Assembly: GCA_028564675.1 (NCBI GenBank)
Contig: JAOVVO010000060.1
Span: 62,001-126,000 of the forward strand
Source of the DNA: Onchocerca lupi
Lineage: Eukaryota; Nematoda; Chromadorea; Rhabditida; Onchocercidae
DNA: 64,000 nucleotides
Direction of reading: 5' to 3'
The notes under the pieces are model-generated. The model was not told the DNA's origin, ran no database searches, and saw nothing but the letters and a program-made list of their open reading frames with translations. A program made the translations under genes and the position numbers. Below are positions 12,789 to 27,090 of the stretch, piece after piece. The number at the start of each line of letters is the position of its first letter. The first letter of the stretch is position 1.

Positions 12789-14970
12789 TTAAGACTTTTT
12801 TATTCTCCAAATTGCAGAATAATTAACTGAATCTTTATATTTGTTCATAACAGCTCCTCCCTGGTCCCTCGCAAGATATACCTGAAAATTGAGCTAAAAT
12901 GAATGTCTTAATTAGCACAATTGCTTTTCCAAATGTTTCACAAGTTTTTTATGATTTATTAGCTTTTTGCTCTTTCCATGATAAGAAAATTGAACTCTAT
13001 ACACCAATTTAAATGAATAAATGAGTATCGATTGTTTTGATATCTTCTGCCATGCTAAAAGCAGAAACGTTTAACAAAACAATCAATTGTTGAAATGTCT
13101 CATAGGTGCTATAAGCTTCTTTAAACACAAATCGTGAATGATCACGACCCTTTGGTTTGGAAAACTTCTTTCATAAATAATAATAGTATATAACTCTCTC
13201 AAATTACCAATGATGTTATGTTTAAACGACTTCGATCCATCATATTGAACAACAAATTCTGGTCAGTAAAATTTATGGATTTGCTATTGTCTACAAGCTC
13301 TGGAAGAAAATTAATTAGTGGTGTTTATCAGAAAATTTAGTCTTCCTCATCCAGAGGAGTTCTTAAAGGATTTCTCAGAAGTCACTACAGTAAGGCAGAT
13401 GTCAACAATAAATTAGGGTAGTCTCAAGAAATGTCCCATCTTTTCTACATGAAATTATTCGATCTTTCAGAGCAAAGCAGGATACAAAAATAAAACATTT
13501 CATAACCAGTGATGATAATACGCCAGTTTTTCAAATTAATGCACAATCTCGCAAAATTGAGTGCTTCAAGAACTTCGAGAGAGATCAAATACTCTCCACT
13601 CCTCCATAAAATTTAAGAAATTGCTGCTTTTGAAGCCGACTTTTGCACCACTTGTTTTCGCAATTTTCAAGTACATATTTATAACGTTTAATGTAGTGAT
13701 AATAACTTTGGTTATTTACACAATGAAAAACTATGGACTCGGTATATTTGGAAAAAGACAAGTCCTAATTCCAAATTATCTGGATTGTGGAAATATGAAG
13801 TTGCCTTTTCTCGCCCTTTATTGAACGATACAGGAAAGTAATTCCACGAAAAGAATTAAGGAATTTTAGCCAAATGACAAACGTTATAGTAATTCAAACC
13901 CATTCTTTATCCGCTCTGAATCGCTTACATAATCAACCAATAGCTTCGATACCAAAAATGTCACAAGTATCCGTCCAAATATCAATCAGTTCCATTCGGA
14001 CTTCATCTTATTTGATGATAACATTTCCATCTGCTTTAATCTTGTTATAAAGTTTAAATTTGATTCGAACTCCATATTTGCTGAAATCCAATATGACTTA
14101 AACATGAAAGAAATCAAAATACTGCAAAATAGCCCAACTATAGATTGATTTTTTTTAAGAATTAAATTTAGAAAGGAAAACCATTATTGGAAACTCATAA
14201 TCTACATATATGACGTAATGAATAAAATGAATACTGTTAGTTTACTCTATAATTTTTACGAGGCACTGCTACGTTTTATCCGACGAGTCAACAATATAAA
14301 GATTTGGACTTGGTTACCATCACTTGTTGACAAAACCATTTGTACTGGATTACTTTTTACTTTAACATGCAAATATGTCAAGTGGTAAACGTTGTCAACC
14401 AGGAAATTGGATACCTCCACGAAGCATGCATTTCATCGCATTTTAATTCAACTTTATCATTCTAGACAAACATTTCAAGAACTTTACGGTGATAATATTA
14501 ATGAGAACAAAAATAACACTTCAAAAGGCACATCTAGGAGTGTACAATAATTACAGTTTATAAACTCGTCTTCATTGTTTTCTGCATCCATCTATTTCTC
14601 TGAAAATTCTTTAGAGGTTTGCTAAATCAAACATATTAGTTTTTTTGCTTCCTATGTATTCATGATAACATCATGAAGAATTCATTGGACTGATGAGAAG
14701 ATTAGTTATTCAAATCAACAATTCAAAAAAAAAAAGTTTCCAAAATAAAATAGTTAAATCACTATCCAATATATTAAACAACTAGCTTCAAGTCCCAAAT
14801 ACAATCAATACCTAACAGTTAAAATTCGGATTCGAAATATCTTTCTCAGCAATGAAGTCGTTCCTTTGGTGCAATTTGAAGCAAAAAGTTGTGCAAAAAT
14901 GAGCAAGTGGAAAGCTAATTAAACGCAAAACTAAACACAATAGAAGGCACGGTAAAAGAGATGATATGGA
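12789..14970 (-). pseudogene. Decayed multi-exon gene, family unknown
   Basis: Several minus-strand stretches read as protein: 14970-14812 (SISSLLPCLLLCLVLRL, signal-like), 14591-14484, 14432-14256 (NFLVDNVYHLTYLHVKVKSN), 14080-13929 (YGVRIKFKLYNKIKADGN, then EVRMELIDIWTDTCDIFG), 13606-13445, 13299-13208 (TDQNLLFNMMDRSRLN), 13167 to about 13045 (KPKGRDHSRFVFKEAY) and 12881-12789 (VYLARDQGGAVMNKY, ends TAA). The 14080-13929 piece, bounded by a TTTCAG acceptor and a GTAAGC donor, contains in-frame TAA (14008-14010) and TGA (13933-13935). The last three pieces join in consistent phase. The stops point to a pseudogene that has kept exon structure. I do not recognise the family. Exon limits are approximate. 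Confidence 0.5.
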
Positions 14971-15822
14971 CTGGAGAAGAAATAAAAGATAATTTCACTC
15001 AGCAAAACTAATAACAATTATAAATAATACACAATATAATACAGAAAGGAGACCGCGTATTTTCTGCATTTTTCCTTGTTTCTATGAATATAATTGTCTA
15101 AACTTTGTCTCACTCAATTAAGAACATGAATATAGGTCTTCCATTTCACCACGATGGCATTGGTTAGTTAATCCAATTAACTATCTTAGAAAGAATAGTG
15201 AAAACGGAGTTGACTGTTTCTTACTTCAACATATCATTAATTTAAACATACATTCCGAAGCATGAACTTGGTAAAAACTTTCTAGAAAAAGCAGCAAAAA
15301 AGAAAAAAAGAAACAAATGAAATAGCAAAACAAGATTTCTATTAAAAGCTGGATAATAATCAATTTCAATTAAAAAGTAACAGCAAAAATATAAGCAAAG
15401 GAAGGAAATTTTCCTAGAAAATAGGAGAACTAAGAAAACAACAAGAAACAATGGATGAGTGTGTACAGCTAAGGCAATCTGAAAAATCAGATCACATTCT
15501 AAATATTTCGTTAATAAAGAAACAATTAAAATAACAATAAAAAGATTTAAACTGAATTATTAATGGCCCCAAAAATCATAGAAAAGGCCAATTTAGAAAA
15601 AAAATCGTAATTAACCAGCATAGGGACGTGACTAAGCTACTGCTGCAATAAGTCAATTACCTTTGGATTATCTTTCAGATAATATGAACTTGGGATCAAA
15701 ACTGCTTGCATTTTTACCCACAATTTATGACTTGGAAGTGCTCATCAATAAATCGAACTTTAGCCAGAAACAAATTAATTACATTAGCTTTGAAAATATT
15801 ATCACACCGTAAGTAGAATATT

Positions 15823-18800
15823 TCAAGATGACCTACTGTTTTCATTCTGTTCCGACAAAATATTTCGCCGCATAACATCGTTACTATTTCTCAACACCGT
15901 ATAAATATTATCCACCTCAGCAAGTTGTTCCAAAACTGGGATTATATCTAACAATTCAACATCATTCGCATCATCGAACCATGTTTGTACCGGAATCTAG
16001 AATAAAATGTTTCGTTCTTTTCTAGGGATGATACTAGAGATAATAACTATTAAAAATCTTCCTAATTAGAAGGAAAAAAACTTTCCCGAATCCTAAAACA
16101 GATACCGCGATATAATGAAAAACGAAATTTATTATAATTTAAGACTTATCAATATTCGTTAGATGTTCCTATAGTTTGAATCCATCTTAACATTGAAAAA
16201 AGACATAAAGCAAAGAAATGGAATTATTAGGTGTATTTCTGTTTCTCATCATTAGACGAGGAAAAAAGGACTGAGAAAAAAACATACTGCATTATCGGGG
16301 TGAAAAGCATAACTAGCCGGTGAATTATCCACAATGATTACTTTCTTTAAATCACGTCCAAGCCTTGTCAAATCCTGAAAATTGAAGAGCAAATGAAACG
16401 ACAAACATTTATTTTCATTCGATTTCTATTGCAATTATTCTCAACGCCAAAAGAAACATCCATCTAATGGAGAATTCTGCCAAACAAGAAAGCGATAATT
16501 TATAGATCATGGTATCATACAACACATCTTTGGATATTAAATAAGCACAGAAAAAAAATTCTGGAAATGGTTATCGGATGAAAACAATTAAAGCAAACCT
16601 TGACATAATTACCCTTATGAAAAACGCAAGATTCTCGAAATAATCGTGCGCGAAACACACCTCGTTTATCTAAGAAATCGGCAACTGGATCGGCATACTG
16701 AAATCCATGAAGAGTTTTGAAATATTACTTCAAGAATAATTTATTCATCTCCATTACATTACTTATTACTCATTAATAGTATTGATCCACGCTTCATGAA
16801 GAATGATTTTGTTCGTTTTTTCATGCTTTGTTTTTTATTCACAGCGAAAAGAAGTCTTAGCCATCACTAAAACAAAGAAATCGTGTAAACCATTCCTCCG
16901 CAGAAAATATGAAAGTTGTATAAATCAATAAAACTTCTACTTCAATCACTCAAAATATCAAATGTTTAATCAATTTTTTTACATTCATGCTGGTCAGAAA
17001 ATGAGTTTCTTTCCTGTCCTGGCTAATCATTCTTTACTATCTCTGTTGAAAATGTGCAACACCACATATCTTTTATTTCTTATAACTTTATTTTCGAGAA
17101 TACTATTAAAACTCAAAAATTTTTTTATGGTGTTGCAAATCTTCCTTCATAAATTGCAATCCTTAAGAAAGAAATACTTTGGCAAGGCTGGCTGTGAACA
17201 ATACACATTCAAACTTGTCACCTATCCTTTCCAGAAACTCATCCACATATGGTCGTTTTAGCACATAAACCTGATGAATAACGTTATCGATTTCAACCGG
17301 TATTATAAAGTCTGGATTCTTCACCGGCTGAAATATGTTTATTTAAAAACGCGTTTAAGTTGGGCAAAAAAAAGGACAGGGTATGAAATATTTTTTCTTT
17401 CCTTATCTTTTATGCTGCTAATATCCATACAATTTTTTGATATTTTCTAAATTTTCTGTCATTTTGATTTTTGTCGTTTTCAACAACTGAATACTACTAT
17501 TTATTATTCACCATTTATTTCTGCTTTATGATCATCTTGAACATCGATACCGATATAAAAAAAAAAAAAAAAAAAGATGCATCTTTCTTTTAGATAGGAT
17601 TATTTAGTAGCTTAATAGCATCTTGAAATTTAGCAGTTTACATCCAAATGAAGAAAATCAGAGACCGGACTTCATTCTTATATCACACCTGGTTTTTTTT
17701 TTTTTTGTTTTTATTATAAATATATAATGTCAAAAACAGAGTTTATAAATTTATGCTTGCTTGAGATTTAGATTCGCCATTGTTAATGTACGCTGTCGCT
17801 GTTGAAACAATTTGCCAAAAAATAACAAAGCAGATGACTGCCACCGAATTATCTATTAATTACTACGAACAGAAACGGTCGATCATACAGACTAGACAGT
17901 TAGATCAATCACACATTGAGATCAAATAAATCAGAGAGATAGTAGCAGATAAGAATGTTTCTATCTAATAAAAAAATATCTAATCTAATCACAGAATTCA
18001 CTTTTAAAATTTTGAACTTAAAAACTTCCACAAAGAATCAAATTGAATTTGTCAGTTAATATGGAGATAGGTCATTATTCGGTTATGGATTTGCATCAGA
18101 CCTAGAACGAGTTGCGGAATCTAAGCTCTCTGCAAGTAATAAGTAAATATAAATAAGCTAAAATTCACCTTGAATGAAGAATGCACCAACGTTTCATCCA
18201 AATCAATAATAAGACACTTTTTATCTCCATCACATGGGCGGACTGGAGGCAACAATAATTTGTCAGAGAGCTGCTGAAATTTTATTTTTTTTTTCTTTTT
18301 TTAGCAATATTTCATTCTCAAAAACAATGCATAAAGTTTTGACTCTTTTTAAAATTTTGAAAAGTTGTTAAACCATCATTAAGTTCCATAAAAACTTAAC
18401 TCCGTGTAAAAAAATAAATTGTTATAACTAATTCTGTTTTCACTGGTAACAAATCCCCTTATTTTTTTTTCACAGCTCAATTTTTTCCTCGACAATTTCA
18501 TTTTTATATCCGTTTCGATATTTGCCGATTATGCATCACTCACTACTTTGCATTTCGATGTCTCATTTTTTTTTTTTTTGCTATATTTAAAATTAAATGA
18601 CTTATACGTATTTCTGGTTCCATTTCTCTTACAATTTCAACTTAATCCTTTTGTTTAAATCAAGTAAATTTATGACCAACTTGGAGAGATGCGGTTAATC
18701 ATTATTCGTTCAGTAAAAATGTCCCGTATATCAAGTTCAAATAATCAAAAGCTACCTTGCGAAATTTAGACGATTAAAAAGTAAAATGAGAATGACTTAC

Positions 18801-21800
18801 ATTTTAATACAAAAAAAGTTTATTAAGCAAACTGATTCTTTTACTGAGGAAGCTTTCCTTCAATCATTATCTTCTTCTGTATTCCAATTTAAAAAATCAA
18901 ATAATGTTTTTTTTTTTGTTTTTACTTCATTTTTCATTTTAAAGTAAAAATTTTCTTTATTTTTTGCGGTGTTTGATAAATTTGATTTTTTTTACATTTT
19001 TATATTTCTAGCAGTAGACTGCACCTAAAGAACACAGGCAAACTTTAAAACAAAAAATTAAACGAATAGTATGAAGAGATTGAATCATCTAAATATAAAT
19101 GGCTAAATATAAATGGATGTAAATTACAAAAAAAAAAAAAAAACTTTCTTGTCAAAGAGATCTCTACTTTCTATCACACTGATAAACTGAAAATTTATTA
19201 ATCCAATTTCATGGCACTCCATAACGTTTCCTGGTATTTCTCTTTTACTCCACTTTTGGATAAGGAAAACAATAACAATTCATTGATCGATCACAACCAT
19301 ATTCATCTGCATTTCGTAAAATAAAAAACTGCGCAATAGTGAAAAAATGAACTCCAGCTACTTTATTTCACATATTTTGCATAGACCACTTCTACAAAGT
19401 GACGAAAACAGGAATGATGAGAGTTAGGTATATGCCAAAATACGGAATGCACGTCAAGCTATTGCCGCCTATGCCATTAACTGAAACCAAACAGATCAAA
19501 CCATTTAAAGTTTAAATAACGAATGTCTTAATTGATATTCGATAAACTTTTCCGGAAGAGAAATACTTCTTCCAGCGTTCACACCATAACATGGTGGATA
19601 ATGTAGAATGAAAAATCTGATGACCGTACTTTGGCTCAAATGTGGAAACTTGTCAACTGCAAAAAAAGTTGTCAGCCAACAAAATCTCACTGAAGGAAAT
19701 ATTTAGATGCATTTCAAACAAAAGTAATGCCTCTTCCATTAGCATACAACTAAACGACAAAATAAACTATTCGAAATTCGATTTAAGATCAGACGTTCAT
19801 CTTTATAGAATCAAAACGGCAATAAAATTTAAGCATGAAGACGAAATAATATGAACTTTAATATGAAATACCGAAAGAAAAGCAAAGTAGAATATATCCC
19901 AAATTCCCTAAGATATTAGGACTGTAAATATTTCGAAAAATCGATTTTAAGAACTCAAAAAGTTATTCCAAAAAATCGACTTCAAAAACTCGAGGGGAGT
20001 CGACTATGGTTGGATAATAAAATATTCTTATCTTCAAAAATCATTTAATGTAGCATAGAAATACATGAAGTACATTGTCATATGAAAATTCAGAAAATAT
20101 TTGAAATATTTTTATTTTTTGAAAATTTATTTCATTTTTTTTCATCCACAAATTCATTTATTTCATCCAGTGCATTTTCTGCATAGGGGCAACTGTGTCC
20201 AAAAAATGTTTGACATAAAATTTCCCACTCCACCATTCTTCAGTTCATCCTTAATTTGAAATTAACTCTGATTTCGCAAAATGACAATCACTTTAACAAG
20301 TGCTCACATAATTTGTCTGTTGAAATTGGCAAATAATTGATTTCAACATTTACAAGCAACATTTATTGTCAATTCATCCCTCACAACAGTTATGAATGAC
20401 TTTCGTTCCAGGTGATGACATTGAAATAAATTGTTGTGCTGGATGGCACAAAATGGAATGAAAAAGCTCGCGTTGTGAGAAAACAGCTAAACAAAAGGAT
20501 AAAGTTACTCAGTCCATCAACAGAATATATCTTCACACCATCAAAAACAGAAAAAACCATTCAAAAATCAAACAAAACCAATAAAAATAATTTGCTGCCG
20601 CCCATTATCTTGAACTTACGTAATTAAATCTGCTCCTCTCTCTCTCTTGGAGTAATTAAAATTCAATAAACTGAATTTGTTTGGCTCTCATATTTTACTA
20701 GATGTGCTTCATTATCTACCAAACAATTCTTCCAAATCAACCGAATATGCCCTTTGATTGAAACAGTCTATAAATGATAAATAAGAGAAAAAATGAGACA
20801 AAGATCTATCCTAAGAGAATTGTAATCTCGCCAAATTTTCTTTTATTCACTCTACTTGCCCATTTCTCAAATCTCATGTATTCATGTTTTACAGCCACTG
20901 AAGAAAAATTTCTCAAAAAATGGAATTTCTGATAGTCAGGATTATACATATTTCTCGGCACTTTTACATGCCATCAGAATTTGAACTTAAAATTGGTCAT
21001 TGCGTTGCTCTTTCAAAAACACGATTACCTGAACAAAAGAAGAACGATTAAAGATGAAAAATAATTGAAGAAAAAACTGCTATAAAAAAGAACGAAAAAG
21101 CAAAACAGAAACTGATTAATGTGAAAAAATGCTACAATTACCATCCTAAGAAGTTATTTGCAATATGTAAATGCATTGAAAATGACAAATATACTCCGTG
21201 TTTTAAAAATTCCGATGTGAAAATTTGATCGAACAAAATTCTATTTAAAAAAAAAATCAAACCTACGTTGAAACTAAAATTCGAAACAAAACAAAAAATA
21301 AAGTTGAATTAAAACTGAAAATGAAATTTTTTACCAACTCACTACAAGAGCATGACTAATAATATATAAGATTGCTTTTATATGATTAGTCAATCTTATA
21401 GCAACATATACTAGAATGCTTAGAAAATGTCAAAATTTGAGCTCAGTTCAATCTTCCCAAGTATTATTTTTTTCTTTCGCCACTTCAATTTTCTTAAATA
21501 ATGGTAAAAAAACGGAAAAAGAAATGAAAAGTTTGGTAGAATAAAATTAGCAAATAAAAAAGGATGAGATAATCTAACGACTATTTCCGATTTTTGCTAG
21601 ATGTATTTCATGTACTACACTAAAATGATAATTTTCCAACAGGTGATTGAACTGGATTGTACGCAATGAATACCAGATCACACAAATACACGGACATATG
21701 CATATATACAATAAAAAAATACATTCAGTTCAGTCATATAAATATTTAGAAATCCTTATTTATCGAATATTTGATCTATATTTACATGGAGAACTTTATT

Positions 21801-24800
21801 CTAACCTAACAATAGCACAATTAGCTGCTAAAACTTTCCGCTTTTCAAACACTGGATACTGAAGGAAAAATCGGCCATATTAGTCTATGAGTCTAGTTTT
21901 CATTCAAGAGATGAACCAGATCTTGAGAAGCAAATCTTACCAGCTTTTTAACCGTAGAGTGATGATGCACGAGACTTGCCTCTCAAAGATTCTTGTTAAC
22001 AGATTTTGATAACGATGTGTGCAAAACTTAACTCAGAATATGAAAAGCAGTAAAAAATTGAAAAGATCGCTAATATTTGAACTTGAAACTTTCAAATTCG
22101 AAAAAAATCCCTCGAAATAAACTAATACATGAATTAGATAACCTTTATTACGAAGAGTCCTGACTCATCTTATCCTAACGACAAAGGATGATGAATTTCG
22201 GAATTTCAAGCAAGCGAAGAATTTTAAACGAATTAAACTGACCACCATTAATAATGGGACATATAAAAATTAAAAGCAGTATAATTTCAACAAATTTTAA
22301 AATCCTCCACAAAATCTAGTAACCATAATCAAGATGAAAAGGAAACTGACCATAGGAACATATTCTCTAGTATCGTCGTAATTATCAATTCCATAAGAAT
22401 CATTTACAGTTGTTCCGTTTACGTTTGTTCCATTTTGCGAATTTTTTGTTATCTGAGTAATCAGTGATTGCGGAGTTGAAGTCGATGGGACTGGATGAAG
22501 TGTTCGTCGTTTTGCTAAAAAATGGCAATATTAAATATTTAGTCTTTGAAAAATAGTCAGTTATTCAACAATCGGAAGAGAAAAAGTATAACAAATAAAA
22601 GGAGAAAGTATTCATAATTAGTGTTGTTTTTCTTCCACAGAAAGACAATAACAACTGTTGTGGCAATGCGACAGCGAAAAATTGAATTTTTGCTAATTTT
22701 CAATGAAAAGTGATTCTATCGGCAATGAAAATGAAAAGAAACCTTTAATAGCAGCTTCAGGTCGTATACAGCAGCAAAACGATTGGAGAAATTTAGGCAT
22801 GTGCGGCTTGACACGTGACGAGACACTTTTCGATGACTTGTTTCGGACATTTTTAATTTCTGAAAATCTGGAAGAGATTACTGGAAATTTCAGTGACATC
22901 TAACCAATTCATGTTGGAATGAAACCTTATAAAAAATTTATAAAAATAAAGAATGAATGGCTTTTTTTTATGTAGTGCTTAATTCATTTTATTCAAGTAA
23001 TTATTCAGCTCTAAGAGTCATTGGACTTCAAAACCACTATAACAAACAAATAAAATTATGCACAACACTCAAATTAAATAGTCTGAACATAATCCATCCT
23101 CTTGATTTCACTCATTCGTAAAAAATCTCACTCAACTGCTCAAATTCTCATGAGAAATTCTTGATACTATAGAAGTGTGCACGATTAAATCACGAATTAA
23201 AACATGAAAAGATCAACAGCTATAATGTACACAAATGAAATCTAAAAAGAAAAATAAATAAAAATAAGAATATGATTAGAAATATAATGCTAAATCCAGG
23301 GCGTTAAAATATTATGGTGTCAAATTTTATTTCTTTAGCTGACTATTGTTGTTGACGTCATGGGTAATCCCAGCTGATGTTTTTAGGAAGAACAATAACA
23401 AAAGTCTACGGTGTTTTGAAAACTCTGTTCAACAGATTCACTTTCTTGAGTTTTCGAACAATGATATAATTTGAAGCAATAAATCACAATTGCTATTTAT
23501 AAGTTGTAAGGTGTATAATTAAATGCTTTCAATTCACGATGAAATCTCCTTGGAAAGCAGCGATTATCTTGAAAAACTGATAAAATTACTTCTTAAACTA
23601 TCTAGAATTTTATAGAACAACACTCATTTGGAACATCGGAAAAATAGACTTGAATTAAATTTCTTTGAATAAAAGGAGCTATACAGTACTATACACCATC
23701 TCTACGAATTATAAAATGCATGAATTTTTCACGTATCTGGCAGTTCAGCATTTCGGAAATAGGATTTTTTTTTTCATCAGAAAAATGTAATTCCTGTATT
23801 CATGTAATTCATTAGGATACATCTGAGATAAAGTGTTAGATAACTATCTTATCACTTACCATAACACTTATTGTTTATTAATACCTTATTGTAATGCTTA
23901 CGCTTATTCTAATTTAAATAAAAATTAATACTGCTATTTATTCTTCGCCTGAGTCTGGAGGTAAACGAATTAGTAGCAACTTTTAAAATCTTAAATAAAG
24001 CCAAGTTTGCGGTCCAACTTGAAATAATATTAAAAACCATAAGCTCATTAGTAGTACATAGGGGAAAAATACCAAGTCCAAAAAAGATAATCACCTTTAT
24101 CCTTAAATAGTGACCAAATTAACCGTGCATTATGTTTATCGTTCGCATTTTCCGCAGCACTCCCTTTCTTATCGAATGCTCCTAGCTGTGGATATCTGCC
24201 ATCAGCACATCCTTTGACACTATTATGCTTCGGAAAAGATAATTTTCGACAGAAAAATTCGCTTCCTGAATCATTTTTGCTGAATTTTTTATGCTCTGTC
24301 TCTAATATATCAGGAGTACTAGTACCAGTTTCAAATCGACGAAGTAACCCGATCAGTAGCATTTGGGACCTGCCACCAGGATTACTATCGGATGCTGACG
24401 GCGATTTTGGATAGATGACCTGTTCATTGGTTGATAATGAATTAAAGCCGGATGTAGATGGTATCGGCTGCGTCATGGATGAAGAAGCAGAAATAATCCT
24501 TGTTGAAGGTAAAGTAACGGTACCAGAAAAAGTATGGGCTGGATTCCCATAAAAGGTTTTTGGCCAACATGGCCGGGGTGTAGGAATAATAGTTACTGGG
24601 AAGCGATTGGGTGCATAACCACACGGAACAATTTTCTGCAGTCCTTGTGAAGTTGCTCCATCTACTCTATTATAGTTTTCTTCATTCGAATTCATGCTAT
24701 TACCAGGAGCCACGCTCAAATAATTGCTTGTAATGACATTTCTGAGCAAAGAGATGTCATTTTTTGTTCTTTCCATATCATCATGATTCCAAAAATAGGT

Positions 24801-25019
24801 TGCACTAGCATTGTCTTTAGCATTTTGCCACGAATCCAGAATTTTACCGTTCTGATATATGGACCTTGAACTACTGGGCACTTCAATCCCTTGGCCATTG
24901 TTTAAAACATTGCTGCCTGATAGAGATGTTCCCTGTCGCATATTAAAACGTCGTAAGCCTTGAACAGCTGAAGAAGATTCTTCCTGTGACCAGTTGTTCG
25001 ATTCATCAGATTTTTTCAT
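15823..25019 (-). CDS. scpl-1: SCP/CTDSP-type CTD phosphatase, long isoform
   Basis: HAD-family Ser/Thr phosphatase of the small CTD phosphatase group, which acts on the Pol II CTD and other phosphoproteins. Exons on the minus strand: 25019-24095, 22514-22351, 18273-18169, 17327-17178, 16697-16599, 16374-16288, 15996-15823. All phases fit and give 567 residues. The catalytic DxDxT lies in CLIIDLDETLVHSSFK, motif II in CVLFTASLAKYADP, and later family motifs in RLGRDLKKVIIVDNSPASY. The domain ends YTVLRNSNDVMRR. The first 308 residues, one large exon, are Ser/Asn/Gly-rich and look disordered. They have no counterpart in the about 260-residue vertebrate proteins. The catalytic core is complete with no broken motif. 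The symbol follows the C. elegans family name; exact orthology is inferred. Confidence 0.92.
18270..18276 (-). promoter_or_regulatory. Tandem CAGCAG (NAGNAG) acceptor
   Basis: The acceptor before the catalytic exon reads TTTCAGCAG. Use of the first or second AG adds or drops one Gln just before LSDKLLLPP without changing the frame. Confidence 0.7.
18274..22350 (-). other. 4-kb intron of the phosphatase gene
   Basis: AT-rich intron between the linker exon and the catalytic exon. Short open frames on either strand (for example 19642-19854, 20436-20627, 21647-21862) show no splice context or recognisable motif. Small direct repeats occur near 19090 and 19930. I see no nested gene. Confidence 0.6.
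22743..22899 (-). CDS. scpl-1: Alternative first exon of the SCP phosphatase (short isoform)
   Basis: This exon opens with ATG at 22899 (MSLKFPVISSRFSEIK), reaches KFLQSFCCCIRPEAAIK and ends in phase 1 at a GTTTCT donor. The upstream long first exon also ends in phase 1, so both join the exon at 22514-22351 in frame. The result is a 311-residue product close to the usual SCP length. The Cys cluster after a Leu-hydrophobic step resembles the SLFCCVC element near the N-terminus of vertebrate CTDSP proteins, a likely palmitoylation and membrane-targeting site. Its position about 1.2 kb downstream of the long first exon implies its own promoter. Confidence 0.8.
23353..23360. promoter_or_regulatory. 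Full CRE palindrome TGACGTCA
   Basis: A perfect cAMP-response-type element about 455 bases upstream of the short-isoform ATG and inside the intron of the long transcript. Chance occurrence is possible. Confidence 0.3.
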
Positions 25020-27090
25020 TGAAAAACAGAATCCGTGAAATTTTTCTTACAACAGTAAATCGGAGAGATTTGTATGCAAGAAAATGGGAAAATATACGAT
25101 TAGACAGCAAAGATTCGAAAACTTTTTCAGTCGTTCCTGGAAAAGAAAACAGTTAAAGGCAAAAAGAGAATAGAATTTGCGTCAAAATCATGGCAGCGTG
25201 TAACTTTTTCTTTGCATATTTTCAATGTAAACTTCAAATTTATTTTAACAAGTAGCTGTCGAAAAATCATTCCAAAACACGAATAGCAAGACTGAAAGAA
25301 GATGATTCGTATGAACCACTGTGTATTCTACTTTTACAAAGATATTTCAGAAAATGAAATATAAGTCATCGTTAATACGATACCATCCGTGCCAATGCTG
25401 AAGAAGTTCTCAAAATTGAAACCCTCCTAAAGTGACTTTAAGATCTTTATATATTCAGTGTCTGCACATTATAAGTTTTCTTAATATTTTAAGTGAATTC
25501 ATATATTACATATTTAAAAAAGAGACATCACATGAAACAATTCATGATTTAAAGAAAGTATGAACATTTCTTCACTTCATCTCTTTATCACAAAAAAAAT
25601 TCCAAAAAGTTACAATATCTGAAACTAAAAAACATATAAGTGAAGCAGATTATATACTATTTCATAACAAGCCATAATGTAAGTCAGATCACATTATTCG
25701 GAGTAAAAATACTAATGAATATGACTTGAAAGATTTCTACTTCACATTTATTGAATTATCAAAGTTTCCAAATGAGAAAGGATTAGCTTCAAATGTAGTT
25801 GAAAAATGGATAAGAGGAAAACATCTGTTTACCTCAGTTATCATCTCTGATGATTAGCAACTGCAATGAGTATCTAATTCTAACATGAAATATTCGAACA
25901 AAATCCACAAGAATACGAATAAATTTTAAAAAATTGTTAATATTCTATTAAGTTTGCTAAAAAAAAAAAAAAAAAAGAGCCCTTGCTTTCTGCTATACAG
26001 AAAAGTTGGTAGTTATGAACTTCACTAAGTCATTAAGCAAAGTTGACACAAAAAAAAGTCGAAAACAGGCGCATGATAAGTTTCAATAAAAAATTTCAAT
26101 CGATTTTCAATATAATTGAGAACATGAATCTCTTTTTCCTACTCATTCCATAATCATAAAGTCAAAAATCAAATATAATCAACCAAAAAATGGCTGGTCT
26201 CTCAAACTATGCATAACGTCCTAAACCAAAGCATTGTATTAAATCAGCGATTCCGAAGAAACATTTCTGCCATTTTAGAAAAATATTTCTCCTGATGCTT
26301 CAATCGAATAAGAAAATAAGAAAAACTAATGAATCGAAGGTTGGTATTCAATTCTCGAAGGTTGGTTTTCAATATCCACTCATTTTTCACTCTCACGTGC
26401 AAAGCTTATAATCGAAATGTTTGGATTATTTTAATTAATCTATCAATACTGCTATTTTCGATCTTTATTGTAATCAGTAATACAGTTTCAGCAATCGCAA
26501 ACTGGACTGCAATTAAACAAGACAAGAGAACTCTGTCGTGATGATAGTAAGACAAAACGAAGCGGCTTTTCTGCAATTCAAAAGAGACGCCAAATATTAA
26601 TCCTCTTCGCCTATCAGAATTTCAAATAAATTGCATGAAATGAAATTGATGAAATCTTTTATAACGGAAAAAGTCTCGATTAAATCTCATTATTATTGAA
26701 ATGCATTCTTTTCTTAAATAACGAATTTAGCAGCGATCAGCGATTTATGTTGGATCGTTCTTGATAATTTCAATTCCTTCTATTGAACAAACTTAATATT
26801 GGTAATGGAAAACGAAAGAAACAAAAAATGAGAACAAGAAGGGTGGAATCTTCTAATGAAAACGATTAGCACACGAAGTTTGAAAAATATTTTCAATAAA
26901 CAAAAATCATAAATGAAATTTTTTCTTGGTAAGAGAAAAGAAAGAAGATGCGCAATTTGTGGATTCATTCAATAAGCTAGAAAATAATAGAAATGATGAC
27001 AGATGGAGGAGATGATATTCGTAAATGAACAGATAATCATTGATTCTTTAAGAAAAAAAAGATAACATATTTCCCTCGCTTCACATTTCA

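Noticed and set aside
22703..22903. Plus-strand frame starting MKSDSIGNENEKK
   Set aside because: It is antisense to the alternative first exon of the phosphatase, which has both family similarity and fitting splice phase.
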